From JAJPKK01 sp963807015 (lineage in GTDB: Bacteria > Pseudomonadota > Alphaproteobacteria > Rhizobiales > Xanthobacteraceae): a stretch of 64,000 nucleotides of DNA. A program made the translations under genes and the position numbers. Below the pieces are notes generated by a model. That model was not told the DNA's origin. It saw nothing but the letters and a program-made list of their open reading frames with translations, and did not search any database. Positions 55,634-63,878 of the stretch are shown one piece after another (the first letter of the stretch is position 1; every line of letters begins with the position of its first letter). The stretch lies in the NCBI GenBank assembly GCA_963807015.1, contig CAWEAS010000022.1, positions 270,363 to 334,362 on the forward strand, read 5' to 3'.

Positions 55634-56779
55634 TCACTTCCGGAAGTGCGGCATCACCTCGGCGGCGAACATCTCCATGTTGCGCTTGGTGAGTTCGTCG
55701 TTCATCACGCCGAACTGCAACAGCGCCACCAGAATGTCGAAGCCGGTGCGTTCGCGCATGCGCGCGATGCGCTCGCGCACGGTCTTCACGCTGCCCACGA
55801 CGACCGTGCCGTTCGCCGACAAGTCCTCGATCGTCAAGTTGCGCGCCCCCGACCCCAGCGCCTTGCGCAGCGACATGGTGCGCTTCATCAACTCGAGCGA
55901 GGTGTAGCCCGGCGGCAGCAGCATCTCCCACGGATTGGCGAGATACTGGTTGAACAGCGTCTCCACCCCGGCCCGCGCCTCCGCGATGGCACGCTCGTCG
56001 GTGTCGGCGACGTAGATCGGGCACGCCCAGCCGAGTTGCCCGCCCTCGGCCTCGTAGCCGAACTTGTGCGCCTGGTCGCGGTACATGTTGAGATAGCGCA
56101 CCACGAGATCCTCGGCGCTGAAAGTGACGAGGAACGGATATTTGCGCGAGGGGTCCGCCGCCCACTGGATCGTCTCCGATGAACCCATCGACGGAATCCA
56201 GATCGGCGGGTGCGGCTGCTGGTACGGGCGCGGCCAGATGTTGACGTAGCGGAAATTGAAATGCTCGCCCTCGAAATCGAACGGGCCTGGCTTCGTCCAC
56301 GCGCCGACGATGAGATCATGGGCCTCATGGAAGCGCTCGTGGGAGAAGCTCGGCGAGATGCCGGTCGCGTGATACTCGGTACCGATGCCGCGCACGAAGC
56401 CGGTGATGATGCGCCCGCGCGACAGATTGTCGAGCATGGCAAACTCTTCGGCGATGTTGAGCGGATTGTTCACGAGCGGCAGCGCGCGGCCGAGGATCGC
56501 GACCTTGACCTTCTTGGTGCGGGCAACGAGCGCGCTCGCGATGATGTTCGGCGCCGGCATCAGCCCGTAGGCGGTCTGGTGATGCTCGTTGACGCCGATG
56601 ACGTCGAAGCCCAGCGCCTCCGCCGACACCAACTGATCGATGTAGGAGGCATATTCGTCGGCGCCCTTCTTTGGATCGTAGAGCGTGTTCGGCATCACGA
56701 CCCAGGCGGCGCGATACTTGGCGCGCTCCTCGAAATCGAGCGGCCGGTAGGGCATCAGGTGGAAGCAGACGAATTTCAT
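55634..56779 (-). CDS. LLM-class flavin-dependent oxidoreductase
   Basis: 381 residues from ATG 56779, whose ATG overlaps the stop of the upstream hydrolase gene by 4 bases. It has the luciferase-like barrel: FDVIGVNEHHQTAYGLMPAP, ILGRALPLVNNPLNIAEEFA, MLDNLSRGRIITGFVRGIG. These enzymes use reduced FMN and O2 to hydroxylate or cleave many substrates. Co-translation with an alpha/beta hydrolase suggests a two-step breakdown route. Confidence 0.92.
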   Translation of the reverse strand: MKFVCFHLMPYRPLDFEERAKYRAAWVVMPNTLYDPKKGADEYASYIDQLVSAEALGFDVIGVNEHHQTAYGLMPAPNIIASALVARTKKVKVAILGRALPLVNNPLNIAEEFAMLDNLSRGRIITGFVRGIGTEYHATGISPSFSHERFHEAHDLIVGAWTKPGPFDFEGEHFNFRYVNIWPRPYQQPHPPIWIPSMGSSETIQWAADPSRKYPFLVTFSAEDLVVRYLNMYRDQAHKFGYEAEGGQLGWACPIYVADTDERAIAEARAGVETLFNQYLANPWEMLLPPGYTSLELMKRTMSLRKALGSGARNLTIEDLSANGTVVVGSVKTVRERIARMRERTGFDILVALLQFGVMNDELTKRNMEMFAAEVMPHFRK

Positions 56780-57567
56780 GGCGTACCTCGCGCTTTGCCG
56801 TTCACGAAGGCGAGGACCTTGTTCGCCACCAGCTCCGCCTTTTCGATGTGCAACAGATGGCCGCAGTTCGGGATGATGTCGACCTCGGCGCCCGGCACTT
56901 CCTGTTTCCAGACCTCGGCGTAGCGCGCCGGTAAGAGCTTGTCGTCGTCGCCCCACAGCACAAGCGTCGGCACCGAGATGCGGTGCAGCCAGCGCGCCAG
57001 CGCCGGGTTGAACCAGCGCGGCTCCCAGCCGAGCCTTGCCGCCATGAAGCGGTTCGTGAGCGCGCGATCCGCCTCGGCGTCCGTCGGCACCACGGCGATC
57101 ATGCGCTCGGCGACCGCCTGGTCGTGGACGAGGTTGCGCATCGCCTCCTCGGGACCCCAGATGAAGTTGTCGCCCGACGGCACGCCCTTGACCCGCACGC
57201 CCGCGGGCGAAAGCAGCGTCAGCGTCTTGAGATGCGCGCAGTTGCGCGTCGCAAGCTCCGCCGCAATCCAGCCGCCGAGCGAATTGCCGACGAGATCGAC
57301 CTTGCCGCCGCCGAGCCCGTCGAGAAAATCGAGGTAGTACATGGCGACGTCGCCGACGTTGCGAATGAACGCCGGATTGTCCGAGCCGCCGAAGCCCGGA
57401 TGCTCCGGCACCATCACGGCGCGATGCGCAGCAAGAAGGTCGAAGAACGGCAGCCAGCGCTCGACGCCCCCGGCGCCATGCAGAAAGATCAGCGGCGGCC
57501 CCTCGCCGCCGGTGAACATGCGCACCTTGACACCGCGCACCGCGTGGGTCGTTTCCCGAGCCGGCAT
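56776..57567 (-). CDS. Alpha/beta hydrolase
   Basis: 263 residues from ATG 57567, next to GGAGGAG. Catalytic parts: oxyanion block LIFLHGAGGVERWLPFFDLL, Ser in VDLVGNSLGGWIAAELA, Asp in LVLWGDDDKLLPARY, His in IPNCGHLLHIEKAE. It resembles meta-cleavage-product hydrolases (MhpC/BphD type), so it may cut C-C bonds in aromatic breakdown. It overlaps the LLM gene and lies downstream of a TRAP binding-protein gene. Confidence 0.9.
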   Translation of the reverse strand: MPARETTHAVRGVKVRMFTGGEGPPLIFLHGAGGVERWLPFFDLLAAHRAVMVPEHPGFGGSDNPAFIRNVGDVAMYYLDFLDGLGGGKVDLVGNSLGGWIAAELATRNCAHLKTLTLLSPAGVRVKGVPSGDNFIWGPEEAMRNLVHDQAVAERMIAVVPTDAEADRALTNRFMAARLGWEPRWFNPALARWLHRISVPTLVLWGDDDKLLPARYAEVWKQEVPGAEVDIIPNCGHLLHIEKAELVANKVLAFVNGKARGTP

Positions 57568-57708
57568 ATCTCCTCCATGTGGGCCGGCGAACGCCGGCGG
57601 CTGATCTATCTTACAGGCCGCGCAACTGGTGCGCACGCGCGGACACGTCCGCGCATTGCACACCCTACCATTCTCGCCCGCGTTCGCTTCACGGTAGCGC
57701 GCAGTGGC

Positions 57709-57851
57709 GTAGGGTGGGCAAAGGCGGCCGAAGACTGTGCAATCTTCCACGGCGTTCGATCCGCCGTGCCCACCATCGGCGCCGCGGTGGGCACGGCGGA
57801 TCAAGCGCGGTGCAAAAATTGCAGCACTGTGCCCGCCTTTGCCCACCCTAC
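57709..57851. repeat. Intergenic palindrome, TAGGGTGGGCAAAG family, flanked by a 25-base direct repeat
   Basis: GTAGGGTGGGCAAAGGCGG begins and CCGCCTTTGCCCACCCTAC ends the element. It lies between two near-identical 25-base segments, 57680-57704 and 57874-57898 (23 of 25 bases equal). The right one is the last part of the TRAP binding-protein gene. A further GGACACGTCCGCGC stretch lies at 57640-57653. 57568-57868 holds no gene. Confidence 0.75.
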
Positions 57852-57868
57852 GGCGCTGCCGCGTTCTC

Positions 57869-58870
57869 CTACTGCGTCCGCTTCACGGTGGCGCGCAGCT
57901 CCTGCCACAGCGGCTGCAGCTCCGGCTTGGTCTTGACGATGTCGTCGCCGATGGTGCCGGTCTTGGCCATCAGCTCGGCGTGATCGGCCGCCGACAACGC
58001 AATAAGCTCACCGCCCTTCTCGACCCAGGTCTTGCGCTGACGGGCGAGGAAATCGACCTCCCACGAATTGACGTCCGTCTCCTTGGCGGTCGCGAGCACC
58101 AGCGCCTGGAGATCGGCCGGCAGTGTGTCGAACCAGCGCTTGCTCATGACCGCGAGGCTGAACACGAACGACTGGCCGGCCTCGTTCATGTATTTGGCGG
58201 TGTCGTAATAGGCGAAGGCGGTGAACACTTGCAGCGCGCCGAGCGCCCCGTCGATCGTGCCCTGCTGCAGCGCCGGCAGCACGTCGCCGAGCGACATCGG
58301 CACGCCGGTGCCGCCGAGCCGCGTGATTTGGTCGATCTGGAACGGCGAGGCGAACACCCTGATCTTCTTGCCCTGGACATAAGAGAGCGTGCGGAATGGC
58401 GTGCGCGTCGCGAACGCTGTCGGCCCGCCGATGAAGAGGCCGACACCGATCAGCCCCTTGTTGGCGCCGACCGCGAGGAAGGCCTTTGAGAATTCCGGAT
58501 CGCTCACGACCTTGACCGCGTGGTGTTCGTTCTCGAACAAACCAGCGGCGCTCATCAGTTCGAAGCGCTGATCGACGCCGACGAGGAACTCCGGCGGGCT
58601 CACGAAAATCTGAATCGAGCCGAGCTGGGTGCCCTCGATCATGCGCGGGATCGAGCCGAGCTGGCTCGCCGGATAAAGTTCCGCCTTGATGCGGCCGCCC
58701 GACTTCTGCTCGATCGCGGCCCCGAAGCGCTTCATCCATTCATGCTGCCCGTCATTGAGCGTCGCGGTTGCGAGCTTCATGACGAAGGTCTTGTCCGGCG
58801 CCGCGTTCTGCGCGGCGGCTGTCACGCTGAACGCGCATAGCGACAGCAAGGCGACATACCAGCGTGCCAT
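57869..58870 (-). CDS. TRAP transporter solute-binding protein (DctP family)
   Basis: 333 residues from ATG 58870, preceded by GGGAGGAT. A signal peptide ends in TAAAQ. Motifs: HEWMKRFGAAIEQKSGGRIK, AELYPASQLGSIPRMIEGTQ, GKKIRVFASPFQIDQITRLG, GALQVFTAFAYYDTAKYMNE. The Arg of the binding site lies in KKIRVF. No DctQ/DctM membrane genes are near, so it is an orphan. It leads a probable operon with a hydrolase and an LLM oxidoreductase. Confidence 0.92.
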   Translation of the reverse strand: MARWYVALLSLCAFSVTAAAQNAAPDKTFVMKLATATLNDGQHEWMKRFGAAIEQKSGGRIKAELYPASQLGSIPRMIEGTQLGSIQIFVSPPEFLVGVDQRFELMSAAGLFENEHHAVKVVSDPEFSKAFLAVGANKGLIGVGLFIGGPTAFATRTPFRTLSYVQGKKIRVFASPFQIDQITRLGGTGVPMSLGDVLPALQQGTIDGALGALQVFTAFAYYDTAKYMNEAGQSFVFSLAVMSKRWFDTLPADLQALVLATAKETDVNSWEVDFLARQRKTWVEKGGELIALSAADHAELMAKTGTIGDDIVKTKPELQPLWQELRATVKRTQ

Positions 58871-59115
58871 GCAAATCCTCCCGATTTTATTCCTTGGGCA
58901 AAGCGAACCACGCTTTGACCGGTACATCAATGCGCGAAAGTGCCTCGCAACGACCGTGCAAAGACCGGAACGATTGCGCAACAAAATGGCAGGGAGGCCG
59001 CGCGGAAGCGCAAGTTCTCCTTAAGACTTTGGCCGCAGAACACGGGTTCCGCCCTTCGCCGTTCTATTGCCGTGTTCAGGGTTAAGACGGTGGGGTGACA
59101 AGTACGGGGTGGTGG

Positions 59116-60219
59116 ATGTCCGACAATCGATGGCTCGCGCAAAGCGGCCCGCGCAAGGTGTCACGCCGCGCGGCGCTGCGCGGCCTCGCGTCCGCCGGCG
59201 CGGCCTTCACGGTCGCGGGATGCGCCGGCTTGGCCGCGAACGCACCGCGGTTCGACGCCTCGGAAATCTCCCAGCAGCCGACCCTCCTCGTTGCAACCAC
59301 ACGCAAGCCGGCGAGCGGCGCGCGCGCAAGCCCCTGGTTCGGCACGGAGCGCGCGGCGAAGATGACGGTTGGCCGCGTCAAGCTCATCCCGCCGGACGAC
59401 GGCCGCTTCACCCTGGCCTCGATCGGGCTTGTCGACTGGACCATCAAGGGGATCGACACCGGAGCGCAGATTGGCGACCTCGTGCAGGCGACGAGCGGGC
59501 GCGACGTGCTGATATACGTCCACGGCTTCAACACCACGTTCGAGACGGCCGCGCTCGACGCGGCGCGCCTCTCCGACGCCATCAAGTTCCCCGGCGAGAC
59601 CATGGTGTTTTCCTGGCCGTCGAAGGGCAAGCTGTTCGACTATGGCTATGACCGCGAGAGCGCCATGTGGTCGCGCGACGCGCTCACCCAGGTGATCGAG
59701 GACCTGATGGCGAGCCCGACCATCGGCCGCATCAACATCGTCGCCCATTCGATCGGCACCATGCTGACCATGGAGGCGCTGCGCCAACTCTACGCCAAGC
59801 GCGGCGACACCGCCGCCGACCGCATCGGCGCGGTGATCTTTGCCTCGCCCGATATCGACATCGACGTATTCATGTCATCGGTCGAACGCATCGGCCCGCT
59901 CGCCGCAAAGATCACGGTCATCACCGCAACCAACGACCGCGCGCTCGCGGTGTCGCGCTGGATCAACGGCGGTGTCGCCCGCGTCGGCGCCGCCGAAAAA
60001 GCGCGCCTCGAACAGAAGGGCCTGCGCGTCATCGATGCCTCGAAGGAAGGCTGGGGCATCATCAACCACGACCTCTTCCTGTCGAACGCGCAGATCCGCC
60101 AAGTCATCCGCGACGCCGTCGGCGGCGCCCCGCGCGGCTTCAACGCCTTCGCCACCGGCCGCATCGAGTCGGAGTTCCTGCTGCCGCTCTTCAGCGGCCC
60201 CGGAGGCGGGACGCCGTGA
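59116..60219 (+). CDS. DUF900-type alpha/beta hydrolase, Tat/lipoprotein signal
   Basis: 367 residues from ATG 59116 (GTG 59095 is also possible). Near residue 18 is SRRAALRGLASAGAAF, then a lipobox-like VAGCAG, so a Tat-exported lipoprotein is likely. The enzyme part has DVLIYVHGFNTTFETAALDA, MVFSWPSKGK, and the Ser in NIVAHSIGTMLTMEAL. It fits the DUF900 branch of serine hydrolases. The substrate is unknown. 58871-59115 shows no gene. Confidence 0.88.
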   Translation: MSDNRWLAQSGPRKVSRRAALRGLASAGAAFTVAGCAGLAANAPRFDASEISQQPTLLVATTRKPASGARASPWFGTERAAKMTVGRVKLIPPDDGRFTLASIGLVDWTIKGIDTGAQIGDLVQATSGRDVLIYVHGFNTTFETAALDAARLSDAIKFPGETMVFSWPSKGKLFDYGYDRESAMWSRDALTQVIEDLMASPTIGRINIVAHSIGTMLTMEALRQLYAKRGDTAADRIGAVIFASPDIDIDVFMSSVERIGPLAAKITVITATNDRALAVSRWINGGVARVGAAEKARLEQKGLRVIDASKEGWGIINHDLFLSNAQIRQVIRDAVGGAPRGFNAFATGRIESEFLLPLFSGPGGGTP

Positions 60220-60248
60220 TCCGGGCCTGCGCGGCTTGATGCAATGAC

Positions 60249-60289
60249 GTAGCCCGGATGAGCGAACGCACGTTCGCGACATCCGGGGC
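60249..60289. repeat. TAGCCCGGATGAGC half element
   Basis: GTAGCCCGGATGAGCG leads into CGAACGCACGTTCGCG, then ACATCCGGGG. Only one half of the larger palindrome is present, with a small inner palindrome. It sits just left of the antitoxin-like gene. Confidence 0.6.
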
Positions 60290-60318
60290 GATCACAAAAC
60301 TTGCGTTAGCTCGCGAGA

Positions 60319-60534
60319 TCACTTCGACGGATCGAATGGCAATATCTCGCCACGTTCCACCTCGGCACTTGCTGCACGCACGAGTTCGCCCAATTGATCC
60401 TGCGTCTTAGCGAAGCGCTCTTCCCAGCCACGTTCGGCGGCGATCTTATCGAGGATAAGGCTCGCGATCGCTTCCTGCTGGGTTTCGGGGAGCTGAGAAA
60501 CCGCGGCTAAAGCTTTTTCCAGAAGAGCGTTCAT
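60319..60534 (-). CDS. Small antitoxin-like protein, orphan
   Basis: About 71 residues from ATG 60534 (ATG 60558 adds eight). It reads MNALLEKALAAVSQLPETQQ, then EAIASLILDKIAAERGWEER, and ends EVERGEILPFDPSK. I recall this shape from antitoxins of RelE/PIN-type modules in alphaproteobacteria (LPExxQDAxAxxIL, WDExFAxSQD). No toxin gene lies downstream; only a repeat is there. The start is duplicated: the 24 bases coding MNALLEK appear twice in tandem. Confidence 0.6.
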   Translation of the reverse strand: MNALLEKALAAVSQLPETQQEAIASLILDKIAAERGWEERFAKTQDQLGELVRAASAEVERGEILPFDPSK

Positions 60535-60624
60535 GCTTTTTTCCAGAAGAGCGTTCATCCTTATCGTCCGATCCTGTCTTGACTATATTCCTATTTCGCC
60601 TATAGTCAAGTTCAAGTGGTGCCG

Positions 60625-60700
60625 GTCATTCCGGGGGCCGAGCGAAGCGAGGCAGCCCGGAATCCATACGCCGCAGCCTGTGGCTATGGATTCCGGGCTC
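60625..60700. repeat. CATTCCGGGG palindrome (inner part)
   Basis: GTCATTCCGGGGGCCGAGCG and CCCGGAATCCATACG are followed by TATGGATTCCGGGCTC. The outer right arm is lost. It lies between the antitoxin-like gene and the integrase. The remainder of 60559-60854 shows no gene; CCTACTTGTAGG at 60821-60832 is a small palindrome. Confidence 0.7.
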
Positions 60701-60854
60701 TCCGTCAAGACGCTGTTTCTCAGTGTTTCACGTTGTATCAATATCCGCCAGAAATGCCCTATCCACGGGAACTTTGGTGTTTCCGACGGTAACACCTTGT
60801 GCCTCTCTATGCCGCAGCCTACTTGTAGGTTTCCTTGTAGTTTAGGCGGATGAA

Positions 60855-62087
60855 ATGGCAAAGCGACTTACCGCGAAAGAGATCGAGCATCTCACCACGC
60901 CGGGCAGGCATTGGGTTGACGACCATCTCTATCTGCAAATCGTCGACGCCCACGTGCGCTCATGGATTCATCGTTTCACGCTCAATGGCAAAGCACGATG
61001 GTCCGGCCTCGGCTCCTATCCCTATGTTAGCCTCGCTGCCGCCCGGCAGAAGCGCGACGATGAGCAAACGCAAATCCGCAAGGGCCTCGACCCCGTCGAC
61101 GAACGCAAGCGCGCGCGGGCTGGGCAGAGCGTTGGGCCACGCAAGACCTTCAAAGCGTGCGCTCAGGATTACATCGCGAACCACGAACACACGTGGGTCA
61201 ACGCGAAGCACCGGAACCAATGGCATTCGACGCTGAAGGCCTACGTCTTCCCGGTGATCGGCGAGGTCGCGGTCGACGCGGTCGACACCGAGCACGTGCG
61301 GGCAATTCTGCAACCGCTGTGGCAGACGAAACGCGAGACGGCTAAGCGCGTGCGCCAGCAAATCGAGAGCATCTTGGATTTCGCCAAGGCCCTCGGGTTG
61401 CGGCAGGGCGATAATCCGGCCCGCTGGCGCGGCCACATTGCCAACATCTTCCCTGCGCGTGCCGCGAAGCCGATGAAGCATCACGCGGCGCTGCCCTATC
61501 CCGAGATCGGCGACTTCATGGTCAAGCTTCGCGCACAAGGCGGCATAGCGGCGCGAGCGCTCGAATTCGTGATCCTCAATGCGTGTCGCACTGGCGACGT
61601 GATCGGCCAGAAGCGCGCCGATGCGCCGCCGATGATCTGGCAGCACGTCGATCTTGCATCGCGGGTGTGGACGATTCCGCGCACCAAGACCGGCAGCGAA
61701 TTACGAGTGCCGCTATCGCGGCAGGCGATCGCTGTGGTTGAGGCGATGCAGGCGATCCGCAGCAGCGATGTCGTATTTGCGGGCATGCGCGCCGGGGAGC
61801 CGTTGAGCAATTCCGCGATGCTCGTGGTGCTCGATCTCATGGGTTTTGGCCGCTACACCGTGCACGGATTCCGAAGCTGTTTCCGCGATTGGGCGGCCGA
61901 GTGTACGTCGTTTCCGAGCGAAGTCGCCGAGATGGCGTTGGCCGACACGATCGAGGACCGGGTCGAAGCGGCTTACCGCCGCGGCGACCTGTTTGAGAAG
62001 CGGCGCAAGCTGATGCAGGCGTGGGCTGACTTTTGCGATCGGTCGTCGATGACTGCCGCGGTAGTGCCGTTGCGCAACGCGTCGTAA
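60855..62087 (+). CDS. Tyrosine-type integrase (DUF4102 arm domain)
   Basis: 410 residues. The N-terminus has the arm-binding domain of P4-type integrases: HWVDDHLYLQIVD, then KARWSGLGSYPYVSLAAARQ. A core-binding SAM-like domain follows. Catalytic residues: Arg in ILNACRTGDVIGQ, Lys in RTKTGSELRVPLS, HxxR in TVHGFRSCFRDWA, and the Tyr in VEAAYRRGDLFEKRRKLMQA. All are present, so it may be active. A rho-type hairpin follows. It marks the left part of an integrative element that runs past the window. Confidence 0.94.
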   Translation: MAKRLTAKEIEHLTTPGRHWVDDHLYLQIVDAHVRSWIHRFTLNGKARWSGLGSYPYVSLAAARQKRDDEQTQIRKGLDPVDERKRARAGQSVGPRKTFKACAQDYIANHEHTWVNAKHRNQWHSTLKAYVFPVIGEVAVDAVDTEHVRAILQPLWQTKRETAKRVRQQIESILDFAKALGLRQGDNPARWRGHIANIFPARAAKPMKHHAALPYPEIGDFMVKLRAQGGIAARALEFVILNACRTGDVIGQKRADAPPMIWQHVDLASRVWTIPRTKTGSELRVPLSRQAIAVVEAMQAIRSSDVVFAGMRAGEPLSNSAMLVVLDLMGFGRYTVHGFRSCFRDWAAECTSFPSEVAEMALADTIEDRVEAAYRRGDLFEKRRKLMQAWADFCDRSSMTAAVVPLRNAS

Positions 62088-62104
62088 CGCGTCACCATTG
62101 AAAA

Positions 62105-62130
62105 GGCCGGATGGGTGACGCCATCCGGCC
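62105..62130 (+). terminator. Hairpin after the integrase gene
   Basis: GGCCGGATGG at 62105-62114 pairs exactly with CCATCCGGCC at 62121-62130 around the loop GTGACG. It begins 17 bases after the integrase stop. No clear T-run follows, so it may instead bind a protein. Confidence 0.5.
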
Positions 62131-62169
62131 CTTCAGGGGAAATCGGCCCACTGGAGTAGAGCCAGCGGC

Positions 62170-62811
62170 ATGACACAGCGTAAGAGCCGCGAGGCTGCCG
62201 CGCAAGCGCGGCCGGCATTGACGCCCGACATGGAGTTGCTGCGGCTCGATGAACTGCGGCGGCTTTTGGGCGACCGGCTTACGGCATTGCCGGGATGGCA
62301 GGCGATGCGCGAGCGCTTGATATCGAGCAGCGCGCCACCAGTGCTGCCGGTGATCGAGCGATGGTTGGTGTTTTCCGACAGCGCCGCTGCGTCCGCTTTC
62401 GACACCGGCAAGATCGTCGATACCGTCGAGACCATCACGTCCCCCGAGATGTTGCGTTCCGAGGAAGCGCTGTATGGGCCGGATCACATTTACGTCCCGC
62501 GCGCAGTTCTCTTGCCCGAGCCTGATCGCCCTAGGGTGGTAACGCCGCGCGGGTGGCTGTTCCGCTACGTAAGGCGCACCGATGTCGCTCGGATTTGGCC
62601 GGGCTTGTTGCCGAATTTGCCGGCTCCTGCAGAGGAACATATGCCAGAGCCGAAAACAGAGGCTCAGCGCGACGCCCAAGAACTGATTTGTCATCATGTG
62701 CCTGACTGGCCGCACAAAGGCACAACGACCATTATCGCGGCCGTGGCAAAGGCAAGCAACAGGGTGCTCGACTTTAGCCTTGTCCGACGCGCTCTCGGAC
62801 GCCGCAAGTGA
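62170..62811 (+). CDS. Hypothetical protein of the integrative element
   Basis: 213 residues. I do not recognise a family. It contains LLRLDELRRLLGDRLTAL, VIERWLVFSDSAAASAFDTG, HIYVPRAVLLPEPDRPRVVT and a C-terminal NRVLDFSLVRRALGRRK. It is charged, with no membrane segment. It is in the same direction as the integrase, 82 bases downstream, and precedes the excisionase-like gene, so it is probably element cargo or an accessory protein. Confidence 0.6.
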   Translation: MTQRKSREAAAQARPALTPDMELLRLDELRRLLGDRLTALPGWQAMRERLISSSAPPVLPVIERWLVFSDSAAASAFDTGKIVDTVETITSPEMLRSEEALYGPDHIYVPRAVLLPEPDRPRVVTPRGWLFRYVRRTDVARIWPGLLPNLPAPAEEHMPEPKTEAQRDAQELICHHVPDWPHKGTTTIIAAVAKASNRVLDFSLVRRALGRRK

Positions 62812-62820
62812 GCACGGATT

Positions 62821-62849
62821 TGGCGCCAATCGGCGCCAATCCTGGCGCG
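62821..62849. promoter_or_regulatory. Tandem GGCGCCAAT repeats before the excisionase gene
   Basis: GGCGCCAAT occurs at 62822 and again at 62832, with a partial third copy (TGGCGC) at 62843. The 10-base spacing equals one helical turn. It lies about 70-95 bases before the excisionase-like gene and just after the cargo gene stop. Likely an operator or an excisionase-binding array. Confidence 0.4.
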
Positions 62850-62917
62850 TGACTTTGGAAATCTCGGGGTATTTATAGATCGCCGTCGTTGTCAGTTAGA
62901 AACAGCCGGCGGCTACC

Positions 62918-63163
62918 ATGAGCATCATGATGACAGACCTTTCCGACGCAGAGCGTCGGTCAGGTGCCACGGGCGGCGGCGCCACGCGCGATCCTCTCAC
63001 CGTCACGATCCGAGAAGCGCAGCGGCTCAGTGGTTTGAGCCGGACAACGCTGCATCGACTGGCGGTCACAAAGAAGCTGCGAACGGCCAAGATCGGCAAG
63101 CGGACGCTGATCGATTTCGCCTCCTTGCGCGCGCTGCTGACGCCGCCCGAATCCACCACCTAA
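62918..63163 (+). CDS. Excisionase-like helix-turn-helix protein
   Basis: 81 residues. The core reads TVTIREAQRLSGLSRTTLHR, then LAVTKKLRTAKIGKRTLIDF, a MerR-like helix-turn-helix with wing, as in phage and plasmid excisionases. A Gly/Ser-rich N-terminal segment is disordered. Together with the integrase it would set the direction of recombination. It could also be a small repressor. ATG codons at 62927 and 62930 are alternatives. Confidence 0.8.
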   Translation: MSIMMTDLSDAERRSGATGGGATRDPLTVTIREAQRLSGLSRTTLHRLAVTKKLRTAKIGKRTLIDFASLRALLTPPESTT

Positions 63164-63172
63164 GAAAACGAA

Positions 63173-63878
63173 TTGCTCGCCGACTTCGAGCAACAGATCG
63201 GCGCGATCTATGATTGGGATAAGGACAAAGTCTGGCGCGAGATCGCGAATAAAGCTGGCGAAGCGCTCGCCGATGCCAATCGGCAAATCGCCAAGCGCTG
63301 CCAAGAACTCGGATCCCGAAAGCGTTTCAGCCGCACATCTCAGCCTCGTGGTACGGCCGCAACGAGAGCGCTGTGCAAAGCCGGCGCATCGAACTGCGGC
63401 GCATGGCGAAGACGCAGATCGAGCATCGAACAAGGTGCCAAGGTCGAAGATCGAAATGGTCTCGATCCAAGCGCAGACCGAGATTTTGTCGAACGGCATG
63501 TCGTCGCCATCGGCCATCGAGTTTCTCAATTCCTTGCCGCCGATCGATACGCTCATGCTGCCGCTCGACTTCAAGCTGATCGAGAAGCTGACCGGCAAAA
63601 CGTACGAGAGCGACGCCGATGATGAGCGCAAGGTCGTTCAGTTGCGCCTCGTGCATGGCGACAAAGACGACAAGCGCGACAAGCCCGATGATCCGCACGA
63701 TGTCGCCAAGGCGCAGCCTGATCCTAATGCAGTCGACCACAATGGATTTATCGAATCCGATTATGGAATTGATCCCACTGATGTCGCTACTGCGCCGGTG
63801 ATCACAGAAGCTGAGGATATGGCGCGCACGCACGACAAGCATGAACTCGACGATGATGACGCTGGGCTCACGCCATGA
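63173..63878 (+). pseudogene. Element gene with two frame breaks
   Basis: The intact protein can be read only across three frames. Frame one from TTG 63173: LADFEQQIGAIYDWDKDKVW, EALADANRQIAKRCQELG. Frame two from about 63312: IPKAFQPHISASWYGRNESA, RRIELRRMAKTQIE. Frame three from about 63423: ASNKVPRSKIEMVSIQAQTE, ILSNGMSSPSAIEFLNSLPP, ending at 63878. Each break is explained by one lost G (in GGG and in GAGG). The last frame alone is open from 63210, but its first 70 residues look random. The function is unknown; similar proteins accompany integrases in this order. Confidence 0.6.

Noticed and set aside
60559..60854. Possible tRNA attachment site before the integrase.
   Set aside because: No cloverleaf or tRNA 3' end could be found; only a palindrome and promoter-type sequence.
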